This document shows, piece by piece, positions 1-13,749 of a DNA stretch of 64,000 nucleotides. Origin of the DNA: Certhia americana. Lineage: Eukaryota > Chordata > Aves > Passeriformes > Certhiidae. Location: NCBI GenBank assembly GCA_018697195.1, contig CM031879.1, forward strand, positions 41,691,715 to 41,755,714, read 5' to 3'. Position 1 is the stretch's first letter, and the number at the start of each line of letters is the position of its first letter. The notes beneath the pieces were generated by a model that saw nothing but the letters and a program-made list of their open reading frames with translations, searched no databases and was not told the origin of the DNA. The position numbers and the translations under genes were made by a program.

Positions 1-2304
1 AAGTTTGTTTTTAAAAAAGTAAACATAGTTTTGATCCAGTAAAAATAAAAATTTAAAAAGACAATAGAAACAGATCATTTGAAAGCTTGTCAATAGAACT
101 CCTTACAACATAGCCATACATAACTATTATTACACGTTCGGGTTTTCATTTTTATGTACTTAGGAATTAAACAGGATAGCATAATCTAGATGAGATAACA
201 GTCATTCATTGCAATCCTGAATGGAAGTTGTTAACAATAATATTAAAGTGAAAGTAGCTTGTAAGTGAAAAGAATGATTCATCTGTTTGTTGTGGTGCTC
301 TGCAAGATACTGTCATCTCAAATTCCAAATTTTTACCTTTCCTGTAGTTTTTCATAGCAAAGCTGGGATGGGAGGGATCATAAAGAGGTTTATAGTTCTT
401 TAATTCTGAGGGGTTTATTTTTTCTGGCCTGCCATATACTTTTAGGAAGATATGAAATAATTTCAAACACCCATATCTGTAGTCGCTGCATTATGGGCTC
501 TTGCACTGCCTGCTGACTGCCAGAGCAGCCTGTGTTGGTCAGCATGGGGCTCTCAGTCACCCCATGGTCAGGCAAAGGAAAAAACAGGAATTTTTAATGA
601 TACTTTTTTAACAGTATTTCCTGACTTGTAGAATTAAAACTGTGACTGTCTGCAGATTTTAAGTTCAAATTCCATTGAAATACTTAAAGGTTTTAAGAAA
701 CCAATATATTGGTCCTGCAACTATTTCCCCTTAGTATTTTCACCTTATGTACTTTGATTTATGATGTAGTTAAAATTCTAGACATATTTTCAAAACCTTT
801 TAATAAACATCTGAGAAAAACCCCCTTTCATTTATTTTCCAATTATGTCATAAAAATTTCTTAAGCAGTTTTATTAAGATTCAAGATTTGGAAATCAAAT
901 ACACTTTTAAATAGATGCTCTTTTGGAGCAGGTATTAAGTAGTAGCAACCAAACCTTCACCAAGATTACCTGTCTAAAAATTCAGCAAAATAGCAAAATA
1001 TGGAGATGTTGTAATGGTTACACTGGAGATTTTAGGCCAGATCTGCACAGACTACAAAGGATATTACCTCCTATGCACTTACTAAAACAGAAAAAAACAA
1101 TAAAACAGTGACTGCAATATTTAGCTAGAACATGAGCACCTGCCTCACTACTCTCCCAAGATCTCTCCACCAAAGCTGGACATGTGGAGGTTTTGGCTTG
1201 TAAATCAAGTGTCTCTGCATGTGTTTCATTTTGTGCAGGGTCTGGCTTTGGAGGTCAAATTATTTCATTTTAGCTGTTTTTTTGTCCTTTTATTGTGATC
1301 TGTCTATTTAAATTCTGCATATAAATGCGGTGAATACTCTACTGCAAGAACAGGCACTTATCTTTTGCCCCTCATTTTTTCTAGCCAACACTTGACACAA
1401 CTTATTCTCTTTACCACTGTCATTTGTAGTCATGGCACCGTTCCTGTTACAGCTTTTTTTTCTCCTTGCAATGGTATTAACTCAGGCATTTTAATCAGTC
1501 TCAGACAGAATTCTCAGGACAAAATTAATATAATTAGTTCTCTAGGACAGATTTGGCAGGGTGAAGGAACATCACATAGACAGTCTGTGTTATTACCTTC
1601 CTTTGAGCACTGAGAGATTTTCCGGATATTATCAGGTGGGAAAAAAATTAAAATCACAGCTACAAGGTTCTTACTTGATTGTGTAGCTTTATATACAGTG
1701 CTGTTCAATTTTATTTACATGTGAACACTTCAGTCATGCTCGTGTGAAATTGTAGTCACTCATCCCTTTAAGGAGATTGTAGTGCATGTCACATGCCAAA
1801 AATTAAGCTGTTTGGCCACTCCCCATGTGACTTGAATTCTTTCCCCAGGTGTGATGAAGAAACCTGAACACTCAATAACTTACTTTCCTGAATTCAGTCA
1901 TGTGAGTAATGTCCCTGACAATGATGAGATTATCCTTATAATTGCAAATGAACAGGGTTATGATTTTAGGGCCCACAACCCAAGGCTTTGAATATCAGAG
2001 CTCCCACTGGGTTTGCTTCTTTCTTAGACATGTGCCATAAACTGAGGTACTATAAATTACCTATTCCTAACAAACAACCCCCCCAAAAAAACAACAGAAT
2101 CCTCGCACCCCCCCAAAAAAAATATACCCAACCAACCAACCAAAAAAAGAAAAAATTCTTGTTTTTTAATGGTACTATTTTATAGGAAACAAGAGCTATC
2201 TGATGATTTATATAAGGATCTTTTATAAGCATGCTTGATAACTCTAGGAAAGCAGTGAGAGGGGCCTGAATACAAGCACATGCAGTAATCTACAGTTATT
2301 TCAC
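1..2304. other. AT-rich unique sequence, nothing recognised
   Basis: No exon, repeat family or RNA gene is recognised here. Reading frames are under 90 codons, lie on both strands and resemble no known protein. A low-complexity patch of C and A runs lies at about 2079-2152, with several runs of five to eight identical bases. It explains the two overlapping opposite-strand ORFs there, which are compositional and not genes. Confidence 0.6.
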
Positions 2305-2332
2305 AAAAAAAAAAAAAAAAAAGGGGGGGGGG
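2305..2332. repeat. A18-G10 homopolymer pair
   Basis: A run of 18 A is followed directly by a run of 10 G, then TTTCCTCC. It is a simple repeat with a purine-only strand of 28 bases. Length is likely to vary between individuals, and the count in one assembly should be treated cautiously. Confidence 0.9.
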
Positions 2333-2500
2333 TTTCCTCCCTTCTTAAAAGGAAATCAGAAAAGACTAACTGAAATAGAAACAAAAATCTTGACAGCAGA
2401 AACATACACCTCTATAAAATTAGGCCATCAGTTCTTAGACTAACCAGATGTCTTAAACAGGCATTTTATAAAACCCAAGAAAATCACAGATTTTTAACTT

Positions 2501-2521
2501 AAAAAAAAAAAAAAAAAAAAA
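2501..2521. repeat. Poly(A) tract (21 A)
   Basis: An uninterrupted run of A followed by GAGAGAAAAAAAGG. No upstream sequence recognisable as a retrocopied mRNA or SINE precedes it, so it is called only as a homopolymer. Confidence 0.85.
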
Positions 2522-4791
2522 GAGAGAAAAAAAGGAAAAACTAGAGATGCATAGCATCTGTGAATCAAAAAATTCCCAGCCTTTTGATCCATGTCTTTTC
2601 ATTTGCTGCTTCCAACAGCACCTTCAGTGACCATTTTTCCCCCCATGTTTGTCTCTGCTGCATTTTCACAGACAGAGGAACAAAAGCTGCGTGATACCCC
2701 TCTTACAATAGCAAGGAGATGTGTGTGGCTGTGTGGGAGGAGCCGCTCAATTCTTCCGTGTAGCGCTGGGTACACATGCTTCGAGCAGCATTAAGTGTTC
2801 CTGGGAGCACGGAACAGCGTGTTCCAGCAGGATCGAAAATACAGGCAAAGATAGAAAGCCATTTTCTTCACAACTGTACAGTGCATTAATACATGATCCC
2901 TAGCTTCCAAAGGATGAACCTACTGTTTCAGAACTTTTTCTTTTCTTTTTCACATCTTAATTTACTTTTAAATTATTTAAGAGGGCTCTCCGGGGTTGTT
3001 TTCGAAACATGATTTTTTTAAAAAATTTGCTGCTTTATAATAGCCTGCTTATAAAATATTACATAAGAGACATAGCAGTTGCATAACACATCCCTTGAGG
3101 AACTTCATAAAATGTCTTTGCTGCCACATTTTCCTCCCTTTGGGTTTTTGTGCCCCACAACTCAGCTAGCAGTCAGTGGAGAGAGAACAAGTAGAATTTC
3201 ATTTGAGATAAGAGGGGAGAAGGGAGACCTAGAGTCATGTACAGCTACACAATGGAACAGGAACACGGGGCTGTGCTCTACCAGAAGCAGGTGGAGTCCC
3301 ATCAGCTGTCTCAGCCCTATCTGGTGCCATGTCACTGCAGCCAGCTCAGGCCCCAAAATGGGGCTACTTCATACCAAGAAACCAACATGTGCAAGGCCAA
3401 GGCAGGGAATGTGTGTCACACATTCCTTTCCTCTGTGTGGACATGTCTTTATTGTTTCCACTCAGTTTTGTTACCCTGGAGCTGTAGGATATTTCCTGCA
3501 GAGTCATTTCCCACCAACTCAGAGCTTCAGTTTTATCTACCAGGCGGCATGGTTTCAGTAGAGCCATGCCAGAGCTGGTAATGCCACCACCCAAACAATT
3601 CTGTTTCACATAAGATTCAAAAAAGCCAACCCAAAAAACCCCTACATAACTTCACAATTGTCCCACTTGTGCTGAAATTTTCAGATCTGTTCAAAGCTAC
3701 CTCCAAATGTGGGTGCATACCCCTGGATTTTCAATATTGATATCACAGTATAAAGGTAATTATTAGGGATGTCCTGGAATGATCATAAGAAAACTCTTTC
3801 AGTTGCTACAGTCCTAGAGAAAATTACCTGTCCATCAGTTATGCAATTTCCTACTTTGCATCAAAAGTAGATTCAAAAGTTTCTATAAAGAGAGCGTAGT
3901 AATAGCTGACATTTCCTGAAGACTGGTCATATATTTGTTCTTAAGGTAGTGGAAAGTACAGTAAGAAATAGTGACTGAAACCTGAATTTTTCATTTACAT
4001 GTTTTAAATTGCTAGACTAATGCAATGATTTCAACACAAAACAACCTTAGAAGGAATAACTGAGCCATACTTCATTGCTTTGTTGGTTTGAACCTCAACA
4101 TTTCATCCAATGGGCAAAAGTACAACAAGGATGAATTTCCATTGCTCAGGATTTGAAGACAACTGTAATTACAACCGTTAGTCTAACACAACACTGATGA
4201 GGGTTCAATACATCAAGAAGTTTTGATGATATGAGGTTCTGAAACAAAGGCAGCAGCAGTTTTACTACTCCTTATGAAGGTTAGCACCCTTCTTTGTGAA
4301 GACAGAAATATAAAAGATCACCTGTAGTAAAGTTATGGATGGTCACATAAAAATGCTGTAGTGTTGCTCATTAACTCCAAAGATTGGAGACCAAACAGTT
4401 GTTTAATGGAGGATGGAAGAGAATTTTACGTGCACTTGTTTCTGAAGCAAATGAAGCAAAAGTAGTGGCATATATTTGTTTTATAAATGCCATGAGTTCT
4501 CTCTAAGTAGTTTTGTAGTTATCATTACTAACTTCTTCATTCATTATGTATTAGTCACACTAACTCCTTGAAAAAAAGCTGACCATCTTATTTATCCATG
4601 CCTTCCTCTTCCAGAATCATGAGGTCAACATATTGGTGTGCATGAATATCAGCTGTTCCCTGCTGCATACACATCCCAAATTGAACATGCTTTCTTCTGG
4701 TGTCAGAGGAGTTTTGCCATGAAATTTTGTAGAAAGTTTTTTCATTGTGTTGAATGATTTAGGAACCTTGCCTTTAAAATTTACCAAGCCT
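2522..4791. other. Unique sequence with overlapping short ORFs, no gene called
   Basis: The longest ORF of the window (160 codons, + strand, 3079-3561) lies here. A second + frame (3237-3581) and two - frames (3162-3356 and 3364-3609) overlap it. Multi-frame openness together with a locally higher GC content points to a stop-poor patch of base composition. The translations are rich in Ser, Cys, His and Pro, show no domain or repeat I recognise, and have no supported splice structure. I see no interspersed repeat. Confidence 0.55.
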
Positions 4792-4832
4792 ATTTTCTTT
4801 TTTTTTTCTTTTTTTTTCTTTTTTTTTTTTTT
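4792..4832. repeat. T-rich low-complexity tract
   Basis: Runs of T interrupted by single C bases, ending in a run of 14 T before AATTTGG. It reads as a poly(A)-like tract on the - strand, but no retrosequence body is recognisable on either side. Confidence 0.85.
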
Positions 4833-5664
4833 AATTTGGTGGCTTTTAACCTATTGACTGACTTTCATGCTTGTTTTTGTTTTGTTGGTTTTTTCTCAGT
4901 TTTAACTGAAATTCAAAACATTCAAGTTCTGGGAATTAGATGAGTTCCTTCTTGCCAATAGCAGAATAGAAGATCAGGACTTGAGGAGAAACAGAGTCCA
5001 GAGGATGCTTTTTCAGGAACTGTATCTTCTCAGTGGTCGTTTAATGGGTAGCTCTAAGGCACGTGAATTGAGATCATTTGTTACCCTTTGCAGATGACAA
5101 ATGGCTATCAGATTTATTGGAATACTGACAGGTCACTTCAAAGGTACTCAGACACATACATTATTGAAAAATCCATTATTTTTATTTCTAGGATGGCTGA
5201 ATGACCTGGTTTTCACTGGAAATCAAGCAACACAAGCAGCAAGGAATATCATTCCTATGTTGATTGGAATTATTTGAACCCCTCTACTAATATGAAAAGA
5301 AGATCTATTCTTTAAAGTTGGTCCCAGAATAGTTACAGTTCTTAATGGTATATTTTGTAACAGAATCCAAGAAATTTTCATTTTTAAAAACCTGCAGATT
5401 ACCATATCTATTACAGTGCTCATAAAACACACTTCAACGAACACTTTCTTCAACAGTTCATTTGCAGTTTTGATGCAAATAGAGTATTAAATGCTAAAGA
5501 AGTTTGAAAATGTTTTGTTATCAGAATTTGAAGTTTTTCTGTTAAATTGGGATGCTTCTATTAACACAAATAGTCCCACTCCTTAAGAGGACTAAACACA
5601 TTCCTACTTTTCATTTCATGCACACAGGTACTACTTTCAAGAGAACCAAGTATGTTCCTGATAC
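4833..5664. other. AT-rich unique sequence, nothing recognised
   Basis: No repeat family, exon or RNA gene seen. The short - strand ORF at 5223-5453 has no recognisable homology and is not called. Confidence 0.6.
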
Positions 5665-5695
<31 letters not shown>

Positions 5696-5697
5696 TC

Positions 5698-5729
<32 letters not shown>
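5665..5729. repeat. Double poly(A) tract (A29-CTTCC-A31)
   Basis: Two long A runs (5665-5693 and 5699-5729) are separated by CTTCC. They produce the spurious lysine-rich ORFs in two + frames (5552-5776 and 5652-5867), which should not be annotated as proteins. It is a simple repeat; a retrotransposed origin is possible, but the sequence before it is not a recognisable retrocopy. Confidence 0.9.
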
Positions 5730-5731
<2 letters not shown>

Positions 5732-6964
5732 AACCTGCCAGGACAGAAAGCAAGGACAATGTATAACTGCAGATAGTGAAGCATTTCAAATTTATTCAGG
5801 TATGGCGTTTGTACATCCCAGAGCTCATAAAAGATGGGTAATTTTTTTCACATTCACTAAGCAGTAACTTTTTTAAAAAATAAAAATAAAAGTTAGCCTC
5901 CTTTCAGATTCATGATGCTCTCCCACACACCTTCTGCTTGGCCTCAGTTCTGTCTCCTCTCCAGAGATGAGGAGACGTTGGGCTGATAACCAAGGCCCGT
6001 AATCCCCTGTGGGAGAGCTGCAGAGGGTTTAGATAATGCAAACATCATCCACAGACATGTGCAGAGGAAAAGCCAGGCCAAGAGGGTGTTTTTGTTCCTG
6101 TATGATGCCTGTTTAACCACTGGGTAACTAACAGTCCTTTAGTCTGTTGTGCATCTCCTCACCCTGAATTACAACCCTTGGCTCTGTCTGCAGGGTTACT
6201 GGGCCTGTGTGCTGTGACTCAAGAGAATAAAATCCGCAGAGCAAGATTTCTGTTGCTGAGGGCCCAAACCCCACGACATACAGCTTCTGGTGCCTGGTGG
6301 GCTGTATGTGATGCCCTCTATCCTGATTCCTTGAGGTGGATGTGCAGCAGTGGATGAGACATTCTGTGTGCGTGGTGCTTCACTTGCACAGGGTGCATCA
6401 GGCTGCCTACAGGCGTGAACACAGCCAAAGGCATCCCTGCAGTGCTCCAGTGTGGGGGCACTCTGGAGAGCACCATGGCTGACAGGACAGAGGGAAGTCG
6501 GCCACCTCAGAATATTTTTGCTGCCTGCTTGTGGCAGCTACACCTGCCAGGGCACTGGTGCAACAGAGGATCTGGGCTCTCAGCAGCAATCAGGTCCCCC
6601 TTGCAGCTGATAATGTGGCTGTCTAAATATATCCATGATTAGGGCTACCCTGCATAGATTAAAGTCACAGCTCTGTATCTCCCAGCTGAGGCACAACAGT
6701 TGGCCTGATGACAGCACAAACATGAACTTTATGACCTGTTTTTTCAAACTGTTTTTTAGAGCATGCTTTAAATATACTGGGTCACTGTCTGTAAGAGTGG
6801 AATGCAACAAATGTAATCCTTTCTCCAAGGGAGAAAAGGATGGCTTCTTTTAATTCTGTAAATTGAATTGGGGTGGAACAGGTAACATGATTAGAAGGTC
6901 ATCTCTTTGATGTTTCAGATGCCTCTAAGTGTGCCACCTTGTATTTTTAACAGGAAAAATAACT
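5730..6964. other. Unique sequence with a GC-richer stretch (about 5920-6640)
   Basis: The interval 5920-6640 is visibly richer in G and C than its surroundings but has few CpG dinucleotides, so it is not a classic CpG island. Short ORFs on both strands (for example 6407-6589 and 6415-6642) are antisense to one another and match nothing I recognise. No repeat family is recognised. An old decayed repeat or an unrecognised exon cannot be excluded by eye. Confidence 0.5.
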
Positions 6965-7028
6965 AAAAAAAAAATAATAAAACACACAAACCACACACAC
7001 ACAAACCCCCCCCCCCCTAATCCCCCCC
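6965..7028. repeat. Low-complexity A / CA / C compound tract
   Basis: A short A run (6965-6974) leads into AAT and CA-rich units, then C12 (7006-7017) and C7 (7022-7028). This explains the odd cysteine/valine-rich end of the - strand ORF at 6947-7225. Confidence 0.85.
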
Positions 7029-9268
7029 AACATTTTTGTATAAATTATCATCAAAAGCTTTAAGCAGAAGCTCACATTCAAACATTTCATTTTGTCACCA
7101 CTGCAGTAATGATGCATAAGATACCCTGTTTTGATAATCCCATCTTCTCCTATACAGGGCCCTCTTTTATCTGTCTTATACATTTCAGGGGACAGAAATT
7201 GATCCTGTGATCCTGAACAAACCATTCTAATTGCTTGTCTGTCTAGAGCTGAGTTTAAGGAATTCCTACCTTGATAGACATGAGTCCCTTTGCTCTCCCT
7301 CAGAAATCAGCAATATAATTATGGAAGATTCAATTCTTCATGCATTTTTCCCTAGGCAATGACCTGCTTTGCTAGTGTGTCAAAATCAACTGCAATTTTT
7401 TCATCCAGAGGATAACAAAGTTGCCTTATCTTTTCCAAATAAATGCAATTGGGAATTGGGAAACAAGAAAAAAAAGAATGTATTTCTTTAATTGTTCACT
7501 ACTTTAGCATGAAGTTAAACACAGGGGAGCCTTGAAACTTCTTCCATGTTCATACCCTTTAATTCAATTAAGGCCCTAAGTTAAAGAAAAAAAGCTAGCA
7601 AGAGTCAGATACTATTGCTACTGATAATATAACTGCCAAAAATTAATGGCATATAAACAATTCAAGTAGCCTTTTTATTATGAGATTCCTCTTCTGAAGC
7701 AGGTTAGTTTGCCTAGGAGATGACAAAATTATTGATGAATTTCTGTCTGACTTTCTTCAGTCCTTGATTTAAGATAGGCCGCTGGATTTAGGCACTTGAG
7801 GTGCAAAGGAGTACTTATATTTTCTAAATGGCCTTCTGTAGTCTGAAGAGATCAATGACACATTTTACTTGCATTGCCTGTATTTGGAGCCTAGGGGGAA
7901 AACAAAAGCACAAATAATGGATTGATTTAGATGGAATTTGGGATTATAGTCTGAGGATTGCAGACATGCTTGGAGGACGTGTGAGAGGTCATGTAAAGAT
8001 CCAGTTATATGCAGGGTTTCTTGTCTGGTCAAAGTATTGGCTTTCAAATGTGAGAGTTCAGAGAAAATGGAATTTACACTTAAAATCATTAGTGTATTCA
8101 AAAGGAAACATCATCATCCTGATCCCAAGACTTAAGGAGTAAATTAAAAATAGACAATAGGAAAGTCAAACAATATTTTATTGAAAAATAAAACACATGT
8201 ATGTTGCTTTTATACTGACACACATTCATGTAGTACCAAATAAAGAACTCTGCAATACTTGTTCTGACCCAGAGGAGGAAAAAAACCCACATAACATGAA
8301 AAAATACTCAGAAAAATGTTTAACAAATCCTATCCTCTGAAACCCATGAAAATACCTAAATCTGCTGAAAATATGTAAAGTAGATTTCATGATCAAGAAA
8401 GATATTGAAGTAATTGACATGATGTATTTAAAACCTCTATTTTTCTCAGGCATGTTACTTAATTAAATAATGACCAAAAAAAATTAAAAGAAACATTGAC
8501 AATATTGGCTGTACACATTTTGGATGACTGGACTAAAAAAGGCATTAGATTGTCACCTCCTATCAGGGGAAGTCAGGTAGCAGCTTTCACTCCTATCTAC
8601 ATACAGATCCTCTCTTACAACAGGGATTTTAAAAAGCAGATAACTTTATCTTCTCGAACTTTTCACTCTACAACACTAATTAGGACCAAACTGATCAGAA
8701 CATTCCCAGGGTAGAACTCTGAATGGGCTTGAAAGCAATGATAATTGGCAAGATGGTTTGCTCATCATCTTCTCCCAGAAACTCTTGGGTCACAGAGTAT
8801 CTTGAAGTGTGAAGCGGGAGGAACCTTCTCCTTATGCAAATGTCTAACCTTCTTCTTAGGACAGCAGTGAAGGGTCCTATAGCTCATACAAGTTTCTTCT
8901 GCAGGAGCATTGTATAAGAAGTAATTCCCTTCTAGTTAAAAAGCCAGCTCTTGGATTTTACTGCACCTCCTTAGTATGTCTATGCTGCCTGACCTCATTA
9001 ATCTTGTTTTTCATGGTCACTGTACTGTGCAGTTATTCCATTAACATATTGTAGTGCTGCCTGAGGCTTCTTTAATGTATGTTCTATTTTATATTTGCCT
9101 AATTTATTTAGGCGTTTGTAGTGCATTGACCACTGTAGGGTTTCCCTTTCCATGGGCAAATGCGGAAAGCATATGGCATGGAACGGCAAGCTATTGACTG
9201 TGTTCATGGGAAGCCCAGTAAAAGGACATGGACACTCAAACACAGAAATTCAACACACCAGATCAATT
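7029..9268. other. AT-rich unique sequence, nothing recognised
   Basis: Only short ORFs without recognisable homology; no CR1, LTR or RNA gene signature seen by eye. Confidence 0.6.
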
Positions 9269-9286
9269 AAAAAAAAAAAAAAAAAA
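9269..9286. repeat. Poly(A) tract (18 A)
   Basis: Uninterrupted A run between GATCAATT and TCAATC. Simple homopolymer. Confidence 0.85.
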
Positions 9287-12200
9287 TCAATCTTTTCCAC
9301 ATGGGGAGCCCTTTATATACATTTAGGCCTGTGCATACCCTGTGCTGAAGAAAGGGAAGAGAGAAGCTACAGCCTATAATAGGTATTTAAACCCGCCAAT
9401 GAATTTGGGGTACAACTGAAAGAACTCAGAAGCAGATCTCGTTATGTGGTACTGCATGGAGCAACACACAATTCAATCACTGTGCATTTTGGTTTCTGTT
9501 ATTTTTAGGGGGAACAATAGAACTGGCCAAAATAAAAAGCTATGACAAGGCGCTAACAGAAATAGGACTTCTTTCCATGAGATCATCTCTTCTGTATTTT
9601 ACATATATACATACATTTCCTTGCTTGGATAAAGGTCCTAATTTTTTTTTTAATCCTTTTTTGCTTACTAAATGTACATGTTCTCTTTCTTTAGGAACAC
9701 AAAAAAGCTCAAGATGTCAACTGACAGAACTTAAAAAGCATAAGAAATCTCTTTCTAAACTACACTTAGGTTTAATATATGTTGGTGGAAGTTGAGAATC
9801 ACATGTAAGTGATTTCGATTTGTAAGAATAGATAAGTGTAATCTATTATTAAAAATATTTTTAATATTTAATTGTTTCATATCCAGTCCTTAACAGCATC
9901 TTAGTTTCATCATTAACTGTACTTAGTTGAACAAAAGGGGAGAGAAAACCTTACATGTTACTGTTTCATTCTTTCATCATCAGTGTTTAAATTTATTCTA
10001 TGTTTAATGAATAATCATCAAACAGTACCTGCAGAACATTCTGAGCTGTTTTCCCTGTTTGAGGAAAAATATTATGGACTTTTGATGACAATTTTCAGAA
10101 AGGGCTGGTGTCTCTGGGTGCCAGATTTGAGACCCTTTCTTTAACAGCTGTGCCGACTGTTACTGTGAGTAGGGTTTATGCACTAAAGAATCAGCAGGAT
10201 AGTAACAATAAGAAAATTACTTACTCCCGAGTCTAGGAAAAGGAAAGATCAGGCAATGGCTGTTGCTTAAGCCTTAAAAAATCCACTCATCTCCAAAGTA
10301 AGCCAGGACAGCACTGCTCAAAACAATGAAAATCCAGCCCAAGCTTGCTCTAAGTACCTGTCAGCCCTCTGTCACTGTCATTACATGTTCAGTTGCTGTA
10401 GGCACAGAGAAGACACATTTTTAAACAAGGGAGTAGCTGCCCCCTCACAGCCCTGCCTGGACCGTTTGTCCCTCAATAATGGCATAAGACAAAGCAATTG
10501 TGAAAACAGAGCTGAGTTCTGCTAGAAGGGTAAGAATACCCTGAAAGGCTTAAAAGCTTGTTCAAATTGTTTTATGGCAACAAAGTAGCGTTTGAAATCA
10601 TTTGCATTACAAAGAGTGAAAGCTTATTGTCAAACCAGTTATTGTTTCTGAGCCATGGGGGGTATCTGAACTGGGAGAGAAGAGCTGGAGCCAGATGGAG
10701 GAGGGAGTTGCTTACTAGCGTGTTGCCTTTGTGGTATCTTAGGCAACCCAAAGATCAGATATTTGCTGGGAAGAGGAGAGCCCTCAAATCTTCAAGACTT
10801 ATTTAGTTACTAGTGCTGCTCAGCCTGGTGCTGAGCACAGGCTGCAAGGGAAAGGGGACACTATGGAAATATGAGAGGGAGGATGTAGAAGTGTTTACTT
10901 TCCTCCCAGATGCGTTTTCATCTACAGTACCGCACATAACTTCATCCTCCCACATGATTCTGACTTCAGTGCTAGGTGGAACTTCTGGAGGTGAGGAAAT
11001 ACTGAGAAAGTGTTGAAAGACAGAAAGCAGTGTTTACACCGTGTATGTCCTGAGGGAACTGAGTTCATCTTCTTATGGCTGTAAAACCTGGATGCACATC
11101 ACTGTGCTGTGAGGCACCCACACCATAGGATCATATGGACATAGTTTTACTGGAGGACTGATCCTTTTGACCATTCAGGTCAAGAGAGAGAACATATCCT
11201 CTTGGGAAGAAGCTCCAGAAAGAATGTAAAAACTAATCTTGTGTAATGCACAGAGAAAGGATGTTTTAAAACTGCTGTGCATGTAGCTCCCTAACATGAA
11301 TGGCCAGATCGCCAGAGAAAATCAGCCAGTCCATCATGCTTTCTGTACTTCCAGCCTGAAACTGATTCTGGATCATCAAAGAACCTAAATACAGCCACTT
11401 TTCCCACTGATAAGAACAGATCAGCCTTAAGTCCCTCACTATAGGTGTACAAGTGCTTTCTTGTAAACAGAGAATGTTATTTATTCAGAAACTGTTGTCC
11501 AGAAATTACATGAGTGCTGCCTGATCCAAGTTAAAAACTGCTATTTGCAAATTTGAATAATTGCCACATACTTCTGCTGAGAGGACATATGATGAATAAA
11601 ATTACTTCTTATTGCAGAAAAACTACTTCTTATTCCTGTTTCCAAACAAGTTGAAAGCACCTTATTAGGACAACAAGTAACTCCAGCTCCAGATAGGATA
11701 TAGAGAAACCAACTCTGTGATGAAACACAGGAAAACCTGTATGGCTGCCTGCACTGCACAAAATAACTAAGGAATTTACACCTCATTCACATAATGCAGT
11801 TGCTCATAGTAGGAAGCAGACAACAATACTGTATTCACTGAAGCTTTAGGAAGACATTATTTTCACTCTGCTTGCAACAGACAGTTGCTTTTGATGGCCT
11901 AAAGGAAATTGTAGGTGTTAGCAAGCTTTACCATTGTGAATTGAACTGACAGTTTTGTATCATAGTGAGGTTGTACATGATTGCCTGCACATCTAAATGT
12001 CAAACTCCTTACATGCATTGCAACTTGACTGGGTCATGTTAATGAGAACTTCAGAAGTGTGTCTTTAGGTATTCTCCCAGCCAAACCAGCTTTAATCTAA
12101 GTCATTCCTCAGCTGCATTCTCAGTAACAATATATCTGTACTTTTCTCTTATCCTCAGTGTTGTCAGAGCTCTGGCTTGATGGTCTGAGAAAAAAATGTG

Positions 12201-13749
12201 TACACACACATTCACATGCAAAACAATACCAGCTCTTATTACATGAATGTCAGAGCATTTATTTGGAAATTTGTTTGAGTTTCTTATTTCCTGTCTGAGC
12301 TTTGTGGAGGTGTCTCACAGTGTGACTTGGGGTGAGTGATACTGCATGCAACAAATATGCACCCAGGTCATTGGTATATTTGCAGACACCAACATGCCCA
12401 TGCCAAAAATGAAAGAACATAGAACAAGTTCTATCTCTATTTACATGGACATTTTTAAAATTTTCTTTCACCTGAAGTTAAGTGGTACCAAAGTAAACGC
12501 TGTGTCCATGGTGGAACTTAATTCAGAAATAAAGCAGGTGACTAATTCCATGACATGCTATTATTTTGTACAATCTTTAAGATACTGAATGATTATGCAA
12601 GAATTTAGACATTCTTACAGTATTTGCCAAAATGATTTTCGTATTGATTTCTCTCTCTAACATCCAGTACATAAAGTAATTAATTTCTGACCTATATAAA
12701 TGGCATACAAAAATATTCTTTCCTGCCTTTTCCAAAGTTTAGTCCAACAATAAAGACGAACAACAGCATAGATAAGCACAAATGTCAGCCAGCTGTGCAC
12801 TAGCACATACATGTCTCATGGAGAAGGTGGTAACACTTTTTTTATGGAAGAAAGGCTGATGTGGGGTAATGTTTACTTTTGAGTATATGTGTTCTTAAGA
12901 GTTTCATATTGCTCAGTTTAAAACAAAATAAAAGAGCTGTTGCTAACATGAAAAGAAGCTTCAAGTAACCCTTTGTTTTTATAAGGAAAATGTTTTCACA
13001 GTTTGCTATCTCAACCTAATGCATGCACACATATCTGCTCTCACACGCAAAGGTAAACTTTCTAAATACTAGCAGATCTTCTAAGTGCTCAAATGCTGTT
13101 GTTACAAAGACTGTTTTTTCTAAGACAGAAGCAATATTTCAAGACAACTGTAATGATTTTTTATTAAACTACACTGAAATTTTCCCCTCAGAGGCCAAGC
13201 ACAGGGAAAGCACAGAAAGAGAAAAAATAAGGGCTGCTCTTTGGGAAGGGGTGGCTGGCTTCCAAGGACATAAAGGCATACATGTCAGAGCAGCTGCAAA
13301 TGCTTGAACTGGGATTCAAACACATCAACCACAGCCCTCATGGTGATTAAGGAATAAGTTAACTCCCTGTAGAAAGATCTATTATTTTTAATGTGCAGTG
13401 CTCAGCACTGTACAACCAAGGAGAGAAGCACCAACTTGGCTCATTTTCTCCACTCTGACATTTATCAGTAGTTCTTGGATCGTGCCAAGCGCACACTGCA
13501 CTTGAGGTTTAGACACCTGGTTATACCAGCTTTCTTAATCATGCATTTTAAATGTATTCCTCCTCTGATTTTATACTTTCAAACCAGTTCAGCTATCACC
13601 TGATTGCAGTTTACACACAACCCTAATCAACATATTACAGCTTGGGAACTGCTGTGCCATGTCATTCCATTTAAAGGAAATGAGCTGTTCCTGTAATGTA
13701 TCCGATTGCCTGATCACATAACAAAGTTAAATTCTTGAAAAAAAGAAAA
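9287..13749. other. AT-rich unique sequence, nothing recognised
   Basis: About 4.5 kb without a recognisable exon, RNA gene or named repeat. The short ORFs on both strands are under 95 codons and unconvincing. Confidence 0.6.

Noticed and set aside
664..680. GTTCAAATTCC as a tRNA B box
   Set aside because: No A box or cloverleaf can be built around it.
3079..3561. 160-codon + strand ORF as a gene
   Set aside because: Other frames on both strands are also open here. The translation has no recognisable domain, and the length is within reach of chance in a locally GC-richer patch.
5552..5867. Lysine-rich ORFs
   Set aside because: They are created entirely by two poly(A) tracts read in two frames.
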